From positions 66,829,920 to 66,893,919 of the forward strand of contig NC_080043.1 of the NCBI RefSeq assembly GCF_012489685.1: a stretch of 64,000 nucleotides of DNA, read 5' to 3'. Shown one piece after another: positions 49,001 through 61,190 of the stretch (position 1 is the stretch's first letter; the number at the start of each line of letters is the position of its first letter). The notes under the pieces were generated by a model. That model saw only the letters and a list, made by a program, of their open reading frames with translations. It ran no database searches and was not told the DNA's origin. Source of the stretch: Lotus japonicus. Its lineage: Eukaryota > Streptophyta > Magnoliopsida > Fabales > Fabaceae. A program made the position numbers and the translations under genes.

Positions 49001-51091
49001 TAGGGTGAGCATTAAAATCTGTTAGACTAAAGCACATTCATAATTAGTATTAGGTTTAAACACATGAGTAGCTGTCATTACTGATAGATTCATTTGGTTG
49101 GCTCTAATGTAGTGTAGAAAATGATTCATCTAGCCATTACTACTGTAAACAGTATAAATAATTACCCATTTGGAAAAATTAGACAATTCTTCTCAAATCA
49201 AACCTTGACAAACTTGTTGTTTTGCTAATACTCCCGAGTAGACAATCAGACTAGCCAATGAGATGGGGATATATAGCTCATTTGGAACCACGTCCCAGTG
49301 GTCCTATATGCATGTCTATTAGAAGCTACCCGTTGGAGCTTAACATGAAACGTGCCTAGGAGTGTGTATGGACCTTATTACCAAACATGCACATAGACTA
49401 CTGTAGAAATTACTTTCACGGTGTGCCAGGAAGTTAGCTTTTACAATTACAAACATTGTAGAAATCACCATATTTGATATGCACATAGCAATGTAATTGT
49501 TAGTCCAATAACAAGGACAAAATGAAGAGTTGAAAAGATCACAGAAGAAAGACATAATGGTTTGTCCTGTTTTTTTTTTTTGTATCACTTCATCATGGTT
49601 AAAAGGTAAGATTTTTTCTTAACACACCTGAATTTGCTGGATACCAGTCAGATCCTTGCAGAAATCAGTCAGATGCTGATTGCAGGTAGGCCTCACATAT
49701 GTTTGGAAACATGCTTCCAGCTGGCCAGTCACACTACTCACTATGACAGATGGGAACTCAATTATTTCTTGAGGGTGGGGATTTTTATCCTTATCACAGG
49801 TAGCCTCGAAGTCTATGACCACGAAATATTGAAATTCCTGAAATTGCTCCCGGGGGTAACTCTGAGCGAACATATTAGCTGGAACATACTGAAGCTGGTT
49901 CTCGACAGGATAAGGATAAAAGTGGCTCTCAAAAGCATTCATTGGGCATTGGTGCACTTTGGGAGAGTGAAAATGGCAGGATGTCCAGGTGTTGTACTCA
50001 TGGTGATAAGTAGGTTTACTGTGAAATTCATTGGAAGGCTCCAGAAACTCACTGCCAAGACGGCGGTTAGGTTCAGAAACATCCCCAGCTGGATGAGTAC
50101 CAGGATCATTTTTTAGCTCTGTAATAGAACTCCCATTACACTGAAAAGTGCTAGGGAATCCCTTTCCCTGGAGGCATTTCAGAGATGCCTCGCAGGTTAT
50201 TTGCATATTTTCTGCACAAAAAAGAAAGAAACAGTTTCAAAATGAACCTCAGTATAAATATCGAAAATATAACATCTAAATGGTCAGAGATTGCAAACAC
50301 TGTTTGCACAAAGAGGAAACGGAGATATAGGGACAGATTTCCTCAAAAGGAGTGGATTGTAAACAACACTGGAATATGTCTCAGCTTCTCAAGAGATATG
50401 ATTAGTTTTCAAATACTCAAAAATGCAGAATCAAGAACCAAAAGATATCCTAGCATGAAAAAAAACCCTTACCCTGTTACCCATACTACATTATCCAAAG
50501 AGTAATCTGCATCAAAATAACATAATACGAACAAACATAAACCGATTTCTCCATGCAGGCTAATGTTCACTCCTAGCATGCTTTTCACTCATTCTTCACA
50601 TCTCTGCTCCACAGCATCCATCAGACTCAAACTCCCAACTCTTCATCCGAGCCACTACCCACTTGTGCTCCCCACTCCCACAATCCAAATCGACCACCCC
50701 AGTCCCAAAAATGCAAAACCCACAATTTCCTCAGTTTAGCCAGTAAATTCAGACCCAAACCAAGTCCAGAACAACTCATTGAAACCCAATTCACACACAC
50801 ATTGCTCCCAACCACACCAAACATGCGATCAAACAAAAATTGAACCACCCAGAAGCAAACACACACTGACCTAGTACTCCCAACAACCAAAATTTCCCCA
50901 CACACCAACACACACAAATGCAACAAAATGTACCCCCAAACAAACACAAAAATCAAAGAAAAATCGAATCACACAAAAAAAATTGGCATTACAATGAGGA
51001 TCGTACCAGAATTAAACCAAACAATCACAGCACGATAAACAAAAAAGCCAATTAAGCAACAAAAATAACCTGAATTTTCAAGGGCCATCAT
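46036..51091 (-). CDS. DEDDh 3'-5' exonuclease with GRF zinc finger (ERI1 exoribonuclease 2-like)
   Basis: Four exons on the minus strand: 51091-51070, 50211-49628, 46755-46580 and 46489-46036, all GT-AG and in phase, giving 411 aa starting MMALENSEN. The first ~125 residues are low-complexity and not recognised. The exonuclease domain runs about 127-315. Motif I is FVVIDFEATCDKD (D141, E143), the second acidic site is VTWSNWDC (D239), and motif III is RAHCGLDDAKNTARLL (H296, D301). The C-terminus has a GRF-type zinc finger with C366, C369, C392 and C403 (about 365-408). This architecture matches animal ERI2/EXOD1 rather than the chloroplast ERI1-like plant enzyme. Such enzymes trim RNA 3' ends; the substrate here is unknown. 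The 2.87-kb intron 2 carries a Copia relic. The 5' UTR region (51100-51350) is AGAGA-rich. Confidence 0.88.
47900..48690 (+). pseudogene. Ty1/Copia pol relic inside the exonuclease gene intron
   Basis: Plus-strand translation in shifting frames gives AWFGRF, LVVHVDDIVVM (the RT catalytic motif), GFQLLN, RYRCLVSKLNYLRVARSNI, SHWDFVARILR and GLLYENKG...AEVVGYSNA. These occur in the order found in Copia RT and RNase H. Several stops and frame shifts show it is long dead. It is antisense to the host gene. Confidence 0.75.
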
Positions 51092-52632
51092 GATCGTGAA
51101 TATATATGAGATCGACGAGCGAGAACATCAGATCCTCCAGTAGAATCAAAATCCTCCCTGCGCCACAAAAAGAAATCAAAATCAAAACGAACCGAAACCA
51201 GAATCACAAAAGCCCTCACGCAAACAGAGAGAAAGCATGAGAAAACGGAAGAGAAAACGCGAGAAAAAGAACACGGAGAAGAAGAAGAAAACAGAGGAAT
51301 GTAGAGAGAGAAAGAGCGAAGAGAAGAGAAGAGAACCTGGCTGTGGAGAGAGAAAGGGGTTAGAGTGAAATTACCTGTGAGATGAGATTTTTTTATATAT
51401 ACGCAAAGCTTCTCTTACTTCTTTGTGTTTGTGTTCCGCAAGTTTAAGTATTTCAAGGAGAAGAGTAGGCCCCACGTCACAGTCAAAATTATAATTCATT
51501 AAAAGTTTATATTCTTTAAGTGAAAAAAAAAATCAAAATAATTAAGGACTAATTGGGTTAACTTCAACACGTTCAGGGACATATGGATTGGGTGGGGAAG
51601 GTCTAGAGATAAATTTCTGACGGGTGCAATTTATCTTTCTAATGTATCAAAAAAAAAGTTCAACATGTTCGATTTCTATTTAGAATTCAGGTTTGAGTCC
51701 GTGGTAATTCCAGCTTCAATAGCCTATATTTAAGTTGTTATAGTTAAAAAAGCTCATAGTTGGTCCTCGGGTTGGGTCAATCTATCCGCCTCTGGCGTGC
51801 ATTAGTCGGCAGGTGAAAGAATAAATTTGGCTGGAAGAGTTAGTCTTATCATGATGAGATGCTTCCGATTAGAACCGATAAAAAAAAAAGTAAAAGTAAA
51901 AAAAATGGGAAGAAACTGCTTCTGAGGTGAGGGACACGTGTCGAGCGTGCGGAGGGAGCGTTACGCAGTGAGAGTGGGTTAGGGTAACTTTTTGAGTGTG
52001 GCGTGAGATATTTTTCGCTGTGTGTGAGCACCGCTTAACGGTTGCGGAACAACCTCAACCGTCAGATTTCACTGCTTTTTCCAGTTTGTGAGGGTTTGAT
52101 TATTTGTGGCCGTTTGATTGAGTCAGTTTCACGTGGGTCCCGTGATGATGCATGTGTAAATTAATTTGTTTTGTGTGATTTTGAGTGGTTGGAGACTTGG
52201 AGCCGAAGCCAAACAGAAGTTAAGTTACTGCTAACTGGCTCATTTTCCATGTTAATTAATATTAATATTTCCAAATTCCGAGAGAAATAAATATGGAAAA
52301 TACTTAATGACTACCTTATGAGCATAGCTTAAGGAATAAGTATGGGAAATAATTTATTGGAATATATATTGTATTTAATATTATAAATACGCTAAATTGC
52401 GTGCTTTTTAAGTAAATATTTTTTACTTCTTATCATTGTTCCAAGTACATTCATTAGTGGATCAATAATTATTTTTTGATATTAAAAGAAAGTTAAATAG
52501 AAACTTAACCCACTAATCCATGCGATTTTATTTTATTTTTTTCAAATCACTTTCAATTTTTTTTTTTAAATTTAAACGCATAATTGGCGATTTTTTATTT
52601 TGGTTGAAGCGATATATCTTGTTTTTTGGCAT
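51092..52632. other. exonuclease-gene promoter region and intergenic DNA
   Basis: 51100-51400 is the A/G-rich leader and promoter of the minus-strand gene, with TATATATA near 51394 on either strand. Beyond about 51500 the DNA is AT-rich without genes. Confidence 0.45.
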
Positions 52633-52639
52633 TGGAACA

Positions 52640-52866
52640 CGAGTGACCCCTAATATGCACCCATTTTAGAGTAGTGCAATTTTACACCACTTTTTTTTAA
52701 TCCATTATAACAGGTCAACACATCTTTTTTTAAGCAAATTTAATATATAACAAATTTTTAATGATACTTTTTTTAAAAAAATATAATGTGTTGACCTATT
52801 ATAACTATTCAAAGTAAGTGGTGTAAAATTGCAGCACTTTAAAAGTTGTGCATATTAGGTGAACCC
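52640..52866. mobile_element. MITE with long inverted arms
   Basis: The arms of about 95 bp mirror each other: CCTAATATGCAC, TGCAATTTTACACCACTT and ATAA(C/T)AGGTCAACACAT occur in reverse order at both ends around a short AT core. TGGAACA flanks both sides (52633-52639 and 52867-52873). No coding capacity. Confidence 0.72.
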
Positions 52867-53029
52867 TGGAACATAGAGTAAAAATGAGATATTCTATATT
52901 TTATCAAAGAAGGCTAGCGGGGCCACAATTCCTAAAATTTTAATTTCTTTATTAATTATGTGTATTTTTATTTTTATTTTTAATCCATTTCCCAAATTAT
53001 TTCAGTACTTCAAAAAAAAATTGGGATAG

Positions 53030-55396
53030 TAAGAACAAGGCTAAAGGTAGAGTACTCTGTACTTGGTAAAAAATAAATAGATGATGAGATACATGGTCGG
53101 TCCAAGAGTAAAGTCATCCAAGCAACTGCTTTAGGCCTCCAATTTTTTATTTATTTTACAAGTAAAAAATTCCTCAAATTTCTTTTGACCAAGTCAAAAA
53201 GGCCTCAATTTTTTTTTACTTAGTAAAAAAGGCACAAAAAAAAAGTCTCATTTTAAACTTTGCTTTATGCCTCATTTAGTGTTTGGCAGGCCCTGGGGAG
53301 ATACATGTGCTTATACCAAAAAAAGAAGGTTGTATTTCACCTTATTAAAGGGAAAAGCTCATGGCATTTTTCTTTGTGAAGAAGTGAAAAAGATAAACTA
53401 CACAAAGTCGGCACAGCAATGTCAGTCAGAAACTAAAAGCGGATTCAACTCAATAAAGAGCAAAAACCAAGATTGGAGAGGAACCTAGAAACACTTACCC
53501 AACAAGGCTAGCAGATTCATGATATTTTGTTGCATGTGACTTGCAAGTTAATTTTAACCATAATATTTCATTACTTTTTCAAAGAATCTTAAGAGTTTGA
53601 TAACCAATTTCATTGAATGGAACATTATCTCATTAGACAATACTCTTACAAAATAATTTTAGTTGTTAAATTTCGTCAGCTTTCCAGATTTTACGGGTGT
53701 GGTTATTAATTTCATTGAATGACAATGTTTATTCACATCAATTTCGATCGTTGGATTTCGTCATCTTTTTGACTTTTAAGGGTGTGATATTCAATTTCAT
53801 TGAATGTATTGTTTTCATCTCGGCGTCATGATGACGTTTGTGCATTCTTTCCTTTATTGCAGTTATGAGTTGTTAGTGTTTCATCATGTATGAGTTATTA
53901 CATGATCCATAAGCTTCGATCATTGTAATTAAAATGTGTTGCTTGAACTCCAGGTTCAATGTTCGATCATCAAGAGTCGCACTAGGAAACGCTTACCCAA
54001 CAAGGCTAGCATATTCATGATACTTTGTTGCATGTGACTTGCAAGTTAATTTTAACCATAATATTTCATTATTTTTCAAAGAATTTTAAGAGTTTGATAA
54101 CCAATTTCATTGAATGGAACATTATCTCTACGGCCCTGCCATTAAGATTATATGGTTTTACTCGCTTTCAAAATCAAAGCATGAAAATAGTAAGAACAAG
54201 GCAAAGGTACTCCGTACTTGGTAACAAATAAATAGATGTGGAGATACATGGTCGGCCCAAGAGTAAAGTCACCCAAGCAACTGCTTTAGGCCTCCAATTT
54301 TTTATTTTTTTTACCAAGTAAAGAAGTCCTCAACTTTTTTTTACCAAGTCAAAAAGGCCTCAAATTTTTTTACTTAGTCAAAAAGGGCCAAAAAAATATC
54401 TCATTTTAAACTTTGCTTTAGGCCTCATTTAGTGTTGGGCCGGCCATGGGGAGACATGTGCTTATACCAAAAAAAGAAGGTTGGATTTCACCTTATTAAA
54501 GGGAAAAGAAAGCTCATGGCATTTTTTTTGTGAAGAAGTGAAAAAGATAAACTACACAGTCGGAACATCAACGTCAGTCATAAACTAAAAGCGGATTCAA
54601 CTCAATAAGGAGCAAAAACCAAGATTGGAGAGGAACCTAGAAACACTTACCCAATAAGGCTAGTAGATTCATGATATTTTGTTGCATGTGACTTGCAAGT
54701 TAATTTTAACCATAATATTTCATTACTTTTCAAAGAATCTTAAGAGTTTGATAACCAATTTCATTGAATGGAACATTATCTCCTTAGACAATACTCTTGC
54801 AAAATAATTTTATTTGTTAAATTTCGTCAGCTTTCCAGATTTTACGGGTGTGATTATTAATTTCATTGAATGACAATGTTTATTCACATCAATTCCGATC
54901 GTTGGATTTCGTCATCTTTTTGACTTTTAAGGGTGTGATATTCAATTTCATTGAATGTATTGTTTTCATCTCGGCGTCATGATGACATTTGTGCATTCTT
55001 TCCTTTATTGCAGTTATGAGCGGTTAGTGTTTCATCATACATGAGTTATTACATGATCCATAAGCTTCGATCGTTGTAATTAAAATTTGTTGCTTGAACT
55101 CCAGGTTCAATGTTCGATCATCAGGAGTCGCACTAGGAAACGCTTACCCAACAAGGCTAGCATATTCATGATACTTTGTTGCATGTGACTTGCAAGTTAA
55201 TTTTAACATTTCATTACTTTTCAAAGAATTTTAAGAGTTTGATAACCAATTTCATTGAATGGAACATTATCTCATTAGACAATGCTCTTGCAAAATAATT
55301 TTTGTCGTTAAATTTCATCAGCTTTCCAGATTTTGCGGGTGTGATACTTAATTTCATTGAATGACAATGTTTATTCGCATCAATTTCGGTCGTTGG
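53030..55396. repeat. nested tandem duplication, main period about 1.16 kb
   Basis: TAAGAACAAGGC starts near-identical units at 53030 and 54191, the second ending in the Copia LTR at 55397. Within each unit GAAAC(A/G)CTTACCCAA(C/T)AAGGCTAG recurs at about 53489, 53987, 54641 and 55138, about 500 bp apart. Within those blocks AATTTCATTGAATG recurs at about 130-bp spacing. No credible coding region is present; the 73-codon frame at 53267-53488 is interrupted in the second copy. The units therefore arose by stepwise duplication. Confidence 0.85.
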
Positions 55397-56272
55397 TGTT
55401 GGAACATGTTGCCTTGCATTTTGTCAAAACAACTGATTGTCGAAGCAGATGCCGTGGCATCTGACCTCGTGAAGCTAGGACATCAGTCCTCAGCTTGTGT
55501 TTCTGTTATGGGCCTTCTGAAGATTTGCTGAAGATATGTTTTTGAGTTACTTGAGGAGCAAGTAACTATCTCAGAAGGGTTTTAGTTGTTGGGTTGTTAT
55601 TTGTTGAAACAATCTTTGTTAAAAGATTGATTTCTATCTTTACTTGTGCAGTAAGAAACCGAATCTATCAAGATTGCGTTTTCAAATTGCTGTTATTGGA
55701 ATCTGTTTCTTCAGCCCGTGCTAACCCTAAAGCCCATGCTACCGCTGCTGAAGTCTATAAAAGGATGAAGACCTATAACGTGAAGCGGACCGAAGCTGAT
55801 AGAGAGAGATCGTGTGTTTTAGGATTTGTTAGTGTGCTTCGTTCTTTGTTATTTGTGAATCCTCTTTGCTCACTGATTCTATAAAGCAAAGAAGGGTTCT
55901 GTGTTGTTTGATTACATTCAAACTCTGATTGTTCATTGTGTTTACCAATCACTGTGGCAGTGATTGAGAGAAAGTGAGAGGGGCTCTCATACTTAGGTTG
56001 AGATTCTAAGTAGAAATACACTGGGTAGATTAGGAAGTGAACTATGAACTGAGGTGTTCATGAGTGTCTGTAATTCCTGAATCTTGAGATAGTGGATTTC
56101 CTTTCTTTGGGTGCAAACCCTCCAGACGTAGGTGAAAGTTTTCACTGAACTGGGTTAACAACTTCTGAGTGTTATTGTTTTGTTGTTAAGTTTTGTTTAT
56201 TGTTAAGCGATTGTCGAACCTCTTGTCCCAGCATCGTGTAGGACAATCGTATCAGAGGGAACCTGAATTACA
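55397..56272 (+). repeat. 5' LTR of the SIRE-type element
   Basis: 876 bp, TGTTGGAACATG...TTACA. The TATA box TATAAAA at 55756-55762 is the likely promoter. Confidence 0.85.
55756..55762 (+). promoter_or_regulatory. LTR TATA box
   Basis: TATAAAAGG in the middle of the LTR, consistent with a transcription start about 30 bp downstream. Confidence 0.6.
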
Positions 56273-56274
56273 AT

Positions 56275-56286
56275 TGGTATCAGAGC
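56275..56286 (+). other. primer binding site (initiator tRNA-Met)
   Basis: TGGTATCAGAGC two bases after the LTR end, complementary to the 3' end of plant initiator tRNA-Met. Confidence 0.92.
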
Positions 56287-56336
56287 AGGCACCCTGTTCT
56301 GGTTGGGTGAGCTCCAGGGAGTTTATTCAAGTTCTC

Positions 56337-59300
56337 ATGGATAACAAGGAGGGAGGATCAGTCAATAGGCCACCCATTCTGGATGGTACTAACTATGACT
56401 ACTGGAAGGTTCGCATGACAGCCTTTCTCAAATCGATTGACAACAAGACTTGGAAAGCTATTGTCAAGGGTTGGAAGCACCCCACTAAGGCTGAGGTTGA
56501 AGGCACCTCTACTACTGTTGTTGAAAAACCTGAAGAAGAATGGACCAGTGTTGAAGATGAAGCTGCACTTGGAAATTCAAAGGCTCTAAATGCTATTTTT
56601 AATGGAGTTGACAAGAATATGTTTAGGCTGATCAATACGTGTACTGTGGCAAAGGATGCTTGGGAAATTCTGAAAACTGCACATGAAGGAACTACTCGAG
56701 TGAGGATGTCAAGGCTTCAGATGCTTACTACTCAATTTGAAAATCTGATGATGACTGAAGAAGAGACTATTTCAGAATTCCACATGCGTGTCCGTGACTT
56801 GTCTAATGCTTCATTTGCTTTGGGAGAACCTATGTCAGATGAGAAGCTTGTAAGGAAGATCCTGAGATCTCTTCCTCAGAAGTTTGCTATGAAAGTCACT
56901 GCAATTGAGGAGGCTCAAGACATTGAGAACATGAAGGTTGATGAACTTATTGGCTCTTTGCAGACATTTGAGTTGAAACTGAGTGGAAAATCTGAGAAGA
57001 AGAATAAGAGTATTGCTTTTGTGTCAAACACTGATGAAGGTGATGATGAAGATTGTGAGGGTGAAAATCTGACTGAGGCTCTGGCCATGCTAGCAAGAAA
57101 ATTCAACAGAGCATTGAGAAAGATTGATAAAAGAACCAGGCCTAATGTCCAGGACATGAAGTTCGATAACAAACCCAAATTTACTAATTCACAGAGGAAG
57201 ACCAAAGAAGACGAAAAATCTGGTCAGAATAAAGGAGTGCAGTGTCATGAATGTGAAGGATATGGTCACATCAGATCTGAATGCGCCACTTATCTAAAGA
57301 AGCAGAAGAAAGGTATGATGGTAACTTGGTCAGATGAAGACACTGAAGATGAGGAGGAGATATCTGCAAACAAAGTCAATGCTTTCTCTGGAACTGTCTA
57401 TGAGTCTGATACAAGTGATGAGGACATTACAGATGAGGAACTGGCTGAGACTTACAAGCTGCTACACATCAAGTGGGAAGAAGCATGTAAACTTGTGAGA
57501 GAAAAGCAAAGTGAGATAGAACAACTTGTCTCTCAGAATGAAAGGCTGAAAGAGCTCAGCACAAAGCTGAAGGAAGATCTGGAGGAATGGCAAAGTAAGT
57601 TTAATAATGCTGATGTTATGGAAAAGGCTAATCTAGTGGTGATTAATGCAGGACTTCAAGAGGAAGTGGCAACTCTGACAAGAAAGCTTGAAGCTACTCA
57701 CAAATCTGTTAGAATGTTGAACAGTGGTTCTGATATGCTTGATGAAATTCTGAAGGAAACTAGCAAGCAAGGAGGGAGTTTGAAGGGAATTGGCTTTGAC
57801 TATAGAACTGCAAACAAAGAAAATCAGAAAGGTTCAAAGAAATTTGTGTCTGCTGCGAAACAAACTGAATTCAAGAAGCCTAGAAATTATCAGTTGTCAG
57901 ATTCATTGCCCAGACATGTACCTCAACATGTGAAATCCCAGCTCAAGCTTGAGAAGATTGTACCTTGGAAGTGTCACTACTGTGGTAAGAATGGTCAAAT
58001 AAAGCCCTACTGTTACAGGTTATATGGTTATCCTCAGATGCACGATAAAAAACCTGTTCAGATGAGGAAGGAATGGAAGCCCAAGGGTGAAGTCAGATGT
58101 CAGGTAGCTTACACGTCCTTCAGAGCATCATCAAAGGAAGATTGGTATTTTGATAGTGGCTGCTCAAAGCACATGACAGGAAACAAGAGCTTCTTGCAAG
58201 ATATCAGAAGTCACTCCACTAACTATGTCACTTTTGGAGATGGAGCTAAAGGAAAGATCAAGGGAGTAGGAAAGCTTGTTAGCACAGAATCTCCTAACTT
58301 GAACAATGTGTTACTTGTAAATGGCTTAACTGCCAACCTAATCAGCATAAGTCAACTGTGTGATCAAGGGTATGATGTGAAGTTCAATAAGATAGAATGT
58401 GTTGTGACCACTGACGATGAGAGAGTTGTGATGAGAGGAGTCAGATCAAAGGACAACTGTTGCATGTGGACATCAGAAGAAAAAGCTCATGTTTCCAGAT
58501 GTTTGTTAACTAAAGAAGATGAGGTGAATGTATGGCATCAAAGACTAGGACATCTCAACTACAGGAGCATGCAAAAGATCATTGCTGATGAAGCAATAAG
58601 GGGATTGCCCAATTTGAGCTTGGGAGAAGGAAAGCTATGTGGAGAATGTCAGATTGGTAAGCAAACCAAGGTGCCACACAAGATGCTCCAGCATCAGACC
58701 ACGACGAAGGTTCTGGAATTGCTTCACATGGATCTCATGGGTCCCATGCAGGTTGAAAGCTTGGGAGGAAAAAGGTATGTGTTTGTCTGTGTAGATGATT
58801 TTTCAAGGTATACATGGGTTGAATTTATGAGAGAAAAATCAGAGACTTTTGAAATATGCAAGAATTTATGTTTGAGACTTCAGAATGAGAAGGACTGTGT
58901 GATTGTAAGAATCAGAAGTGATCATGGAAGAGAGTTTGAGAATTCAAAATTCTTGGAGTTCTGTGGAACTGAAGGTATTAGCCATGAATTTTCTGCCCCC
59001 ATCACTCCACAGCAGAATGGAATTGTTGAAAGGAAAAATAGAACTCTCCAGGAATCAGCTAGAGTAATGTTACATGCTAAGAAGATTCCACACCAATTCT
59101 GGGCTGAAGCCATGAGTACTGCTTGTTACATACATAATAGAGTCACCATCAGGGCAGGGACATCCTCTACACAATATGAGCTATGGAAAGGTAGAAAGCC
59201 GTCTGTAAAATACTTTCACATATTTGGAAGTAAATGTTATATTCTTGCAGATCGTGATCCTAAGAGGAAGCTTGATCCTAGAAGTGATGAAGGAATTTTC

Positions 59301-61184
59301 ATGGGGTATTCTATGAACAGCAAAGCTTATAGAGTTTTTAACTCTCGCACAAGGACCATGATGGAATCTGTGAATGTGACTGTGGATGATGAACCAAGCA
59401 AGAAGGAAGAAGCAGTTCTGAATGAAGATGATGATGGTGCTGATGTTCCAGCTAATGCTCCAGCAACCGCCCTCGACAATGAGTCAGAAACAAGTGCTGA
59501 TGAAAAGGAAGACAAAGATATCACAACAAACAAAGCTCCATCAATCAGGGTTCAGAAGAATCATCCTCAAGAAAACATTATTGGTAATCTTCAAGAAGGG
59601 GTGACTACCAGATCCAGAAGTATAATTGCTCACAGTTGTTTCATCTCTAAGATAGAACCCAAGAATGTTAATGAAGCTCTCACTGATGAATACTGGATAA
59701 ATGCTATGCAAGAAGAGCTAGAGCAGTTCAGAAGAAATGAAGTGTGGGAGTTAGTGCCTAGACCTGAAGAAGTAAACATCATTGGCACTAAGTGGATCTT
59801 CAAGAACAAATCAGATGAAGCTGGAACAGTCACAAGGAATAAAGCAAGGCTTGTTGCTCAAGGATATACTCAGATAGAAGGAGTTGATTTTGATGAGACC
59901 TTTGCTCCAGTAGCTAGACTGGAATCTATAAGACTCTTGTTAGGTGTTGCTTGTCTTTTGAAGTTCAGACTTTATCAGATGGATGTGAAGAGTGCTTTTC
60001 TGAATGGTTATTTGAATGAAGAAGTCTATGTTGAACAACCTAAAGGATTTACAGATCCGCATCATCCAGATCATGTGTACAAGTTGAGGAAGGCCTTGTA
60101 TGGTTTGAAGCAAGCACCTAGGGCTTGGTATGAAAGGTTAACTGAATTTCTTGTAAGCAATGGGTACAACAAGGGTGGAATTGATAAAACTCTGTTTGTG
60201 AAGAATGACAGAGGTAAGCTCATGATAGCACAGATTTATGTGGATGACATTGTCTTTGGAGGAATGTCAAACTCAATGGTGGAGCATTTCGTCCGACAAA
60301 TGAAATCTGAATTTGAGATGAGCCTAGTTGGTGAATTGAACTATTTTCTAGGACTACAAGTCAAACAAATGGAGGATTCTATGTTCATATCTCAGAGTAA
60401 GTATGCTAAAGGCCTAGTCAAGAAATTTGGTCTTGAAAAGGCTGGTCACAAGAGAACTCCTGCTGCTACACACATCAAGATGTCCAAAGATGAGCAAGGA
60501 GAAGATGTTGATCAAAGTCTCTATAGAAGCATGATTGGAAGCTTGTTGTATCTCACTGCTAGCAGACCAGATATCACCTTTGCAGTTGGTGTATGTGCAA
60601 GATTTCAAGCAGCTCCTAAGGCTAGTCATCTGCTACAAGTCAAGAGAATTATCAAGTACATCAATGGAACGAGTGACTATGGTATTCTCTATACTCATGA
60701 TACAAATTCTTCTTTAGTTGGTTTCTGTGATGCAGATTGGGCCGGTAGTGCAGATGATAGAAAGAGCACATCTGGTGGATGTTTCTTCCTAGGGAATAAT
60801 TTGATTTCATGGTTTAGCAAGAAGCAGAACTGTGTCTCATTGTCTACAGCTGAAGCAGAGTATATTGCAGCCGGAAGTAGTTGTACTCAACTCATGTGGA
60901 TGAAGCAAATGTTGAAAGAGTATGATGTTGAACAGGATGTCATGACATTGTACTGCGACAATCTCAGTGCAATCAATATTTCCAAGAATCCCATACAGCA
61001 TAGCAGGACCAAGCATATTGATATTAGACATCATTTCATTAGAGACTTGGTGGAGGATAAAATTGTCAACTTGGAGCATGTGACAACTGACAAGCAGTTG
61101 GCTGATATTTTCACAAAACCCCTTGATGCTATCACTTTTGAAAAATTAAGAGGAAGTCTAGGGATTTGTCTTTCTGATGCATAG
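56337..61184 (+). CDS. gag-pol: Gag-Pol polyprotein of the SIRE-type Copia element
   Basis: 1615 aa from the ATG at 56337 ([17 protein letters not shown]); the frame opens further upstream, but that part lies in the LTR and primer site. Gag domain about 10-220. First zinc knuckle [14 protein letters not shown] at 303-316. A Glu/Asp-rich and coiled-coil region spans about 330-470. A second knuckle [14 protein letters not shown] at 546-559 has Gln where His is expected. Protease [10 protein letters not shown] at 606. Integrase HHCC at H734, H739, C768 and C771, then D799, D862, E898. RT has the motif YVDD at 1301-1304. RNase H carries D1465, E1506 and D1541, ending [18 protein letters not shown]. 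It is uninterrupted. It stops at UAG (61182-61184) in a leaky context and the frame continues. Confidence 0.95.
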   Translation: MDNKEGGSVNRPPILDGTNYDYWKVRMTAFLKSIDNKTWKAIVKGWKHPTKAEVEGTSTTVVEKPEEEWTSVEDEAALGNSKALNAIFNGVDKNMFRLINTCTVAKDAWEILKTAHEGTTRVRMSRLQMLTTQFENLMMTEEETISEFHMRVRDLSNASFALGEPMSDEKLVRKILRSLPQKFAMKVTAIEEAQDIENMKVDELIGSLQTFELKLSGKSEKKNKSIAFVSNTDEGDDEDCEGENLTEALAMLARKFNRALRKIDKRTRPNVQDMKFDNKPKFTNSQRKTKEDEKSGQNKGVQCHECEGYGHIRSECATYLKKQKKGMMVTWSDEDTEDEEEISANKVNAFSGTVYESDTSDEDITDEELAETYKLLHIKWEEACKLVREKQSEIEQLVSQNERLKELSTKLKEDLEEWQSKFNNADVMEKANLVVINAGLQEEVATLTRKLEATHKSVRMLNSGSDMLDEILKETSKQGGSLKGIGFDYRTANKENQKGSKKFVSAAKQTEFKKPRNYQLSDSLPRHVPQHVKSQLKLEKIVPWKCHYCGKNGQIKPYCYRLYGYPQMHDKKPVQMRKEWKPKGEVRCQVAYTSFRASSKEDWYFDSGCSKHMTGNKSFLQDIRSHSTNYVTFGDGAKGKIKGVGKLVSTESPNLNNVLLVNGLTANLISISQLCDQGYDVKFNKIECVVTTDDERVVMRGVRSKDNCCMWTSEEKAHVSRCLLTKEDEVNVWHQRLGHLNYRSMQKIIADEAIRGLPNLSLGEGKLCGECQIGKQTKVPHKMLQHQTTTKVLELLHMDLMGPMQVESLGGKRYVFVCVDDFSRYTWVEFMREKSETFEICKNLCLRLQNEKDCVIVRIRSDHGREFENSKFLEFCGTEGISHEFSAPITPQQNGIVERKNRTLQESARVMLHAKKIPHQFWAEAMSTACYIHNRVTIRAGTSSTQYELWKGRKPSVKYFHIFGSKCYILADRDPKRKLDPRSDEGIFMGYSMNSKAYRVFNSRTRTMMESVNVTVDDEPSKKEEAVLNEDDDGADVPANAPATALDNESETSADEKEDKDITTNKAPSIRVQKNHPQENIIGNLQEGVTTRSRSIIAHSCFISKIEPKNVNEALTDEYWINAMQEELEQFRRNEVWELVPRPEEVNIIGTKWIFKNKSDEAGTVTRNKARLVAQGYTQIEGVDFDETFAPVARLESIRLLLGVACLLKFRLYQMDVKSAFLNGYLNEEVYVEQPKGFTDPHHPDHVYKLRKALYGLKQAPRAWYERLTEFLVSNGYNKGGIDKTLFVKNDRGKLMIAQIYVDDIVFGGMSNSMVEHFVRQMKSEFEMSLVGELNYFLGLQVKQMEDSMFISQSKYAKGLVKKFGLEKAGHKRTPAATHIKMSKDEQGEDVDQSLYRSMIGSLLYLTASRPDITFAVGVCARFQAAPKASHLLQVKRIIKYINGTSDYGILYTHDTNSSLVGFCDADWAGSADDRKSTSGGCFFLGNNLISWFSKKQNCVSLSTAEAEYIAAGSSCTQLMWMKQMLKEYDVEQDVMTLYCDNLSAINISKNPIQHSRTKHIDIRHHFIRDLVEDKIVNLEHVTTDKQLADIFTKPLDAITFEKLRGSLGICLSDA

Positions 61185-61190
61185 CAATTA
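61182..61190 (+). promoter_or_regulatory. predicted stop-codon readthrough site UAG-CAA-UUA
   Basis: The pol stop TAG is followed at once by CAATTA, which fits CAR-YYA, the context that lets ribosomes read through UAG in tobacco mosaic virus RNA. The next 674 codons are open in the same frame. Suppression of this stop has been reported for soybean SIRE1. Confidence 0.75.

Noticed and set aside
50627..50956. 109-codon frame inside the exonuclease gene intron 1
   Set aside because: Composition follows the C/A-rich intron; no domain, and it lies between well-supported exons.
53030..55396. CRISPR-like array from regularly spaced repeats
   Set aside because: Units are long, diverged and nested in plant DNA; this is ordinary tandem duplication.
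56193..56336. Upstream start for the SIRE Gag-Pol
   Set aside because: This part lies in the LTR and primer site; the Gag signature begins at the ATG at 56337.
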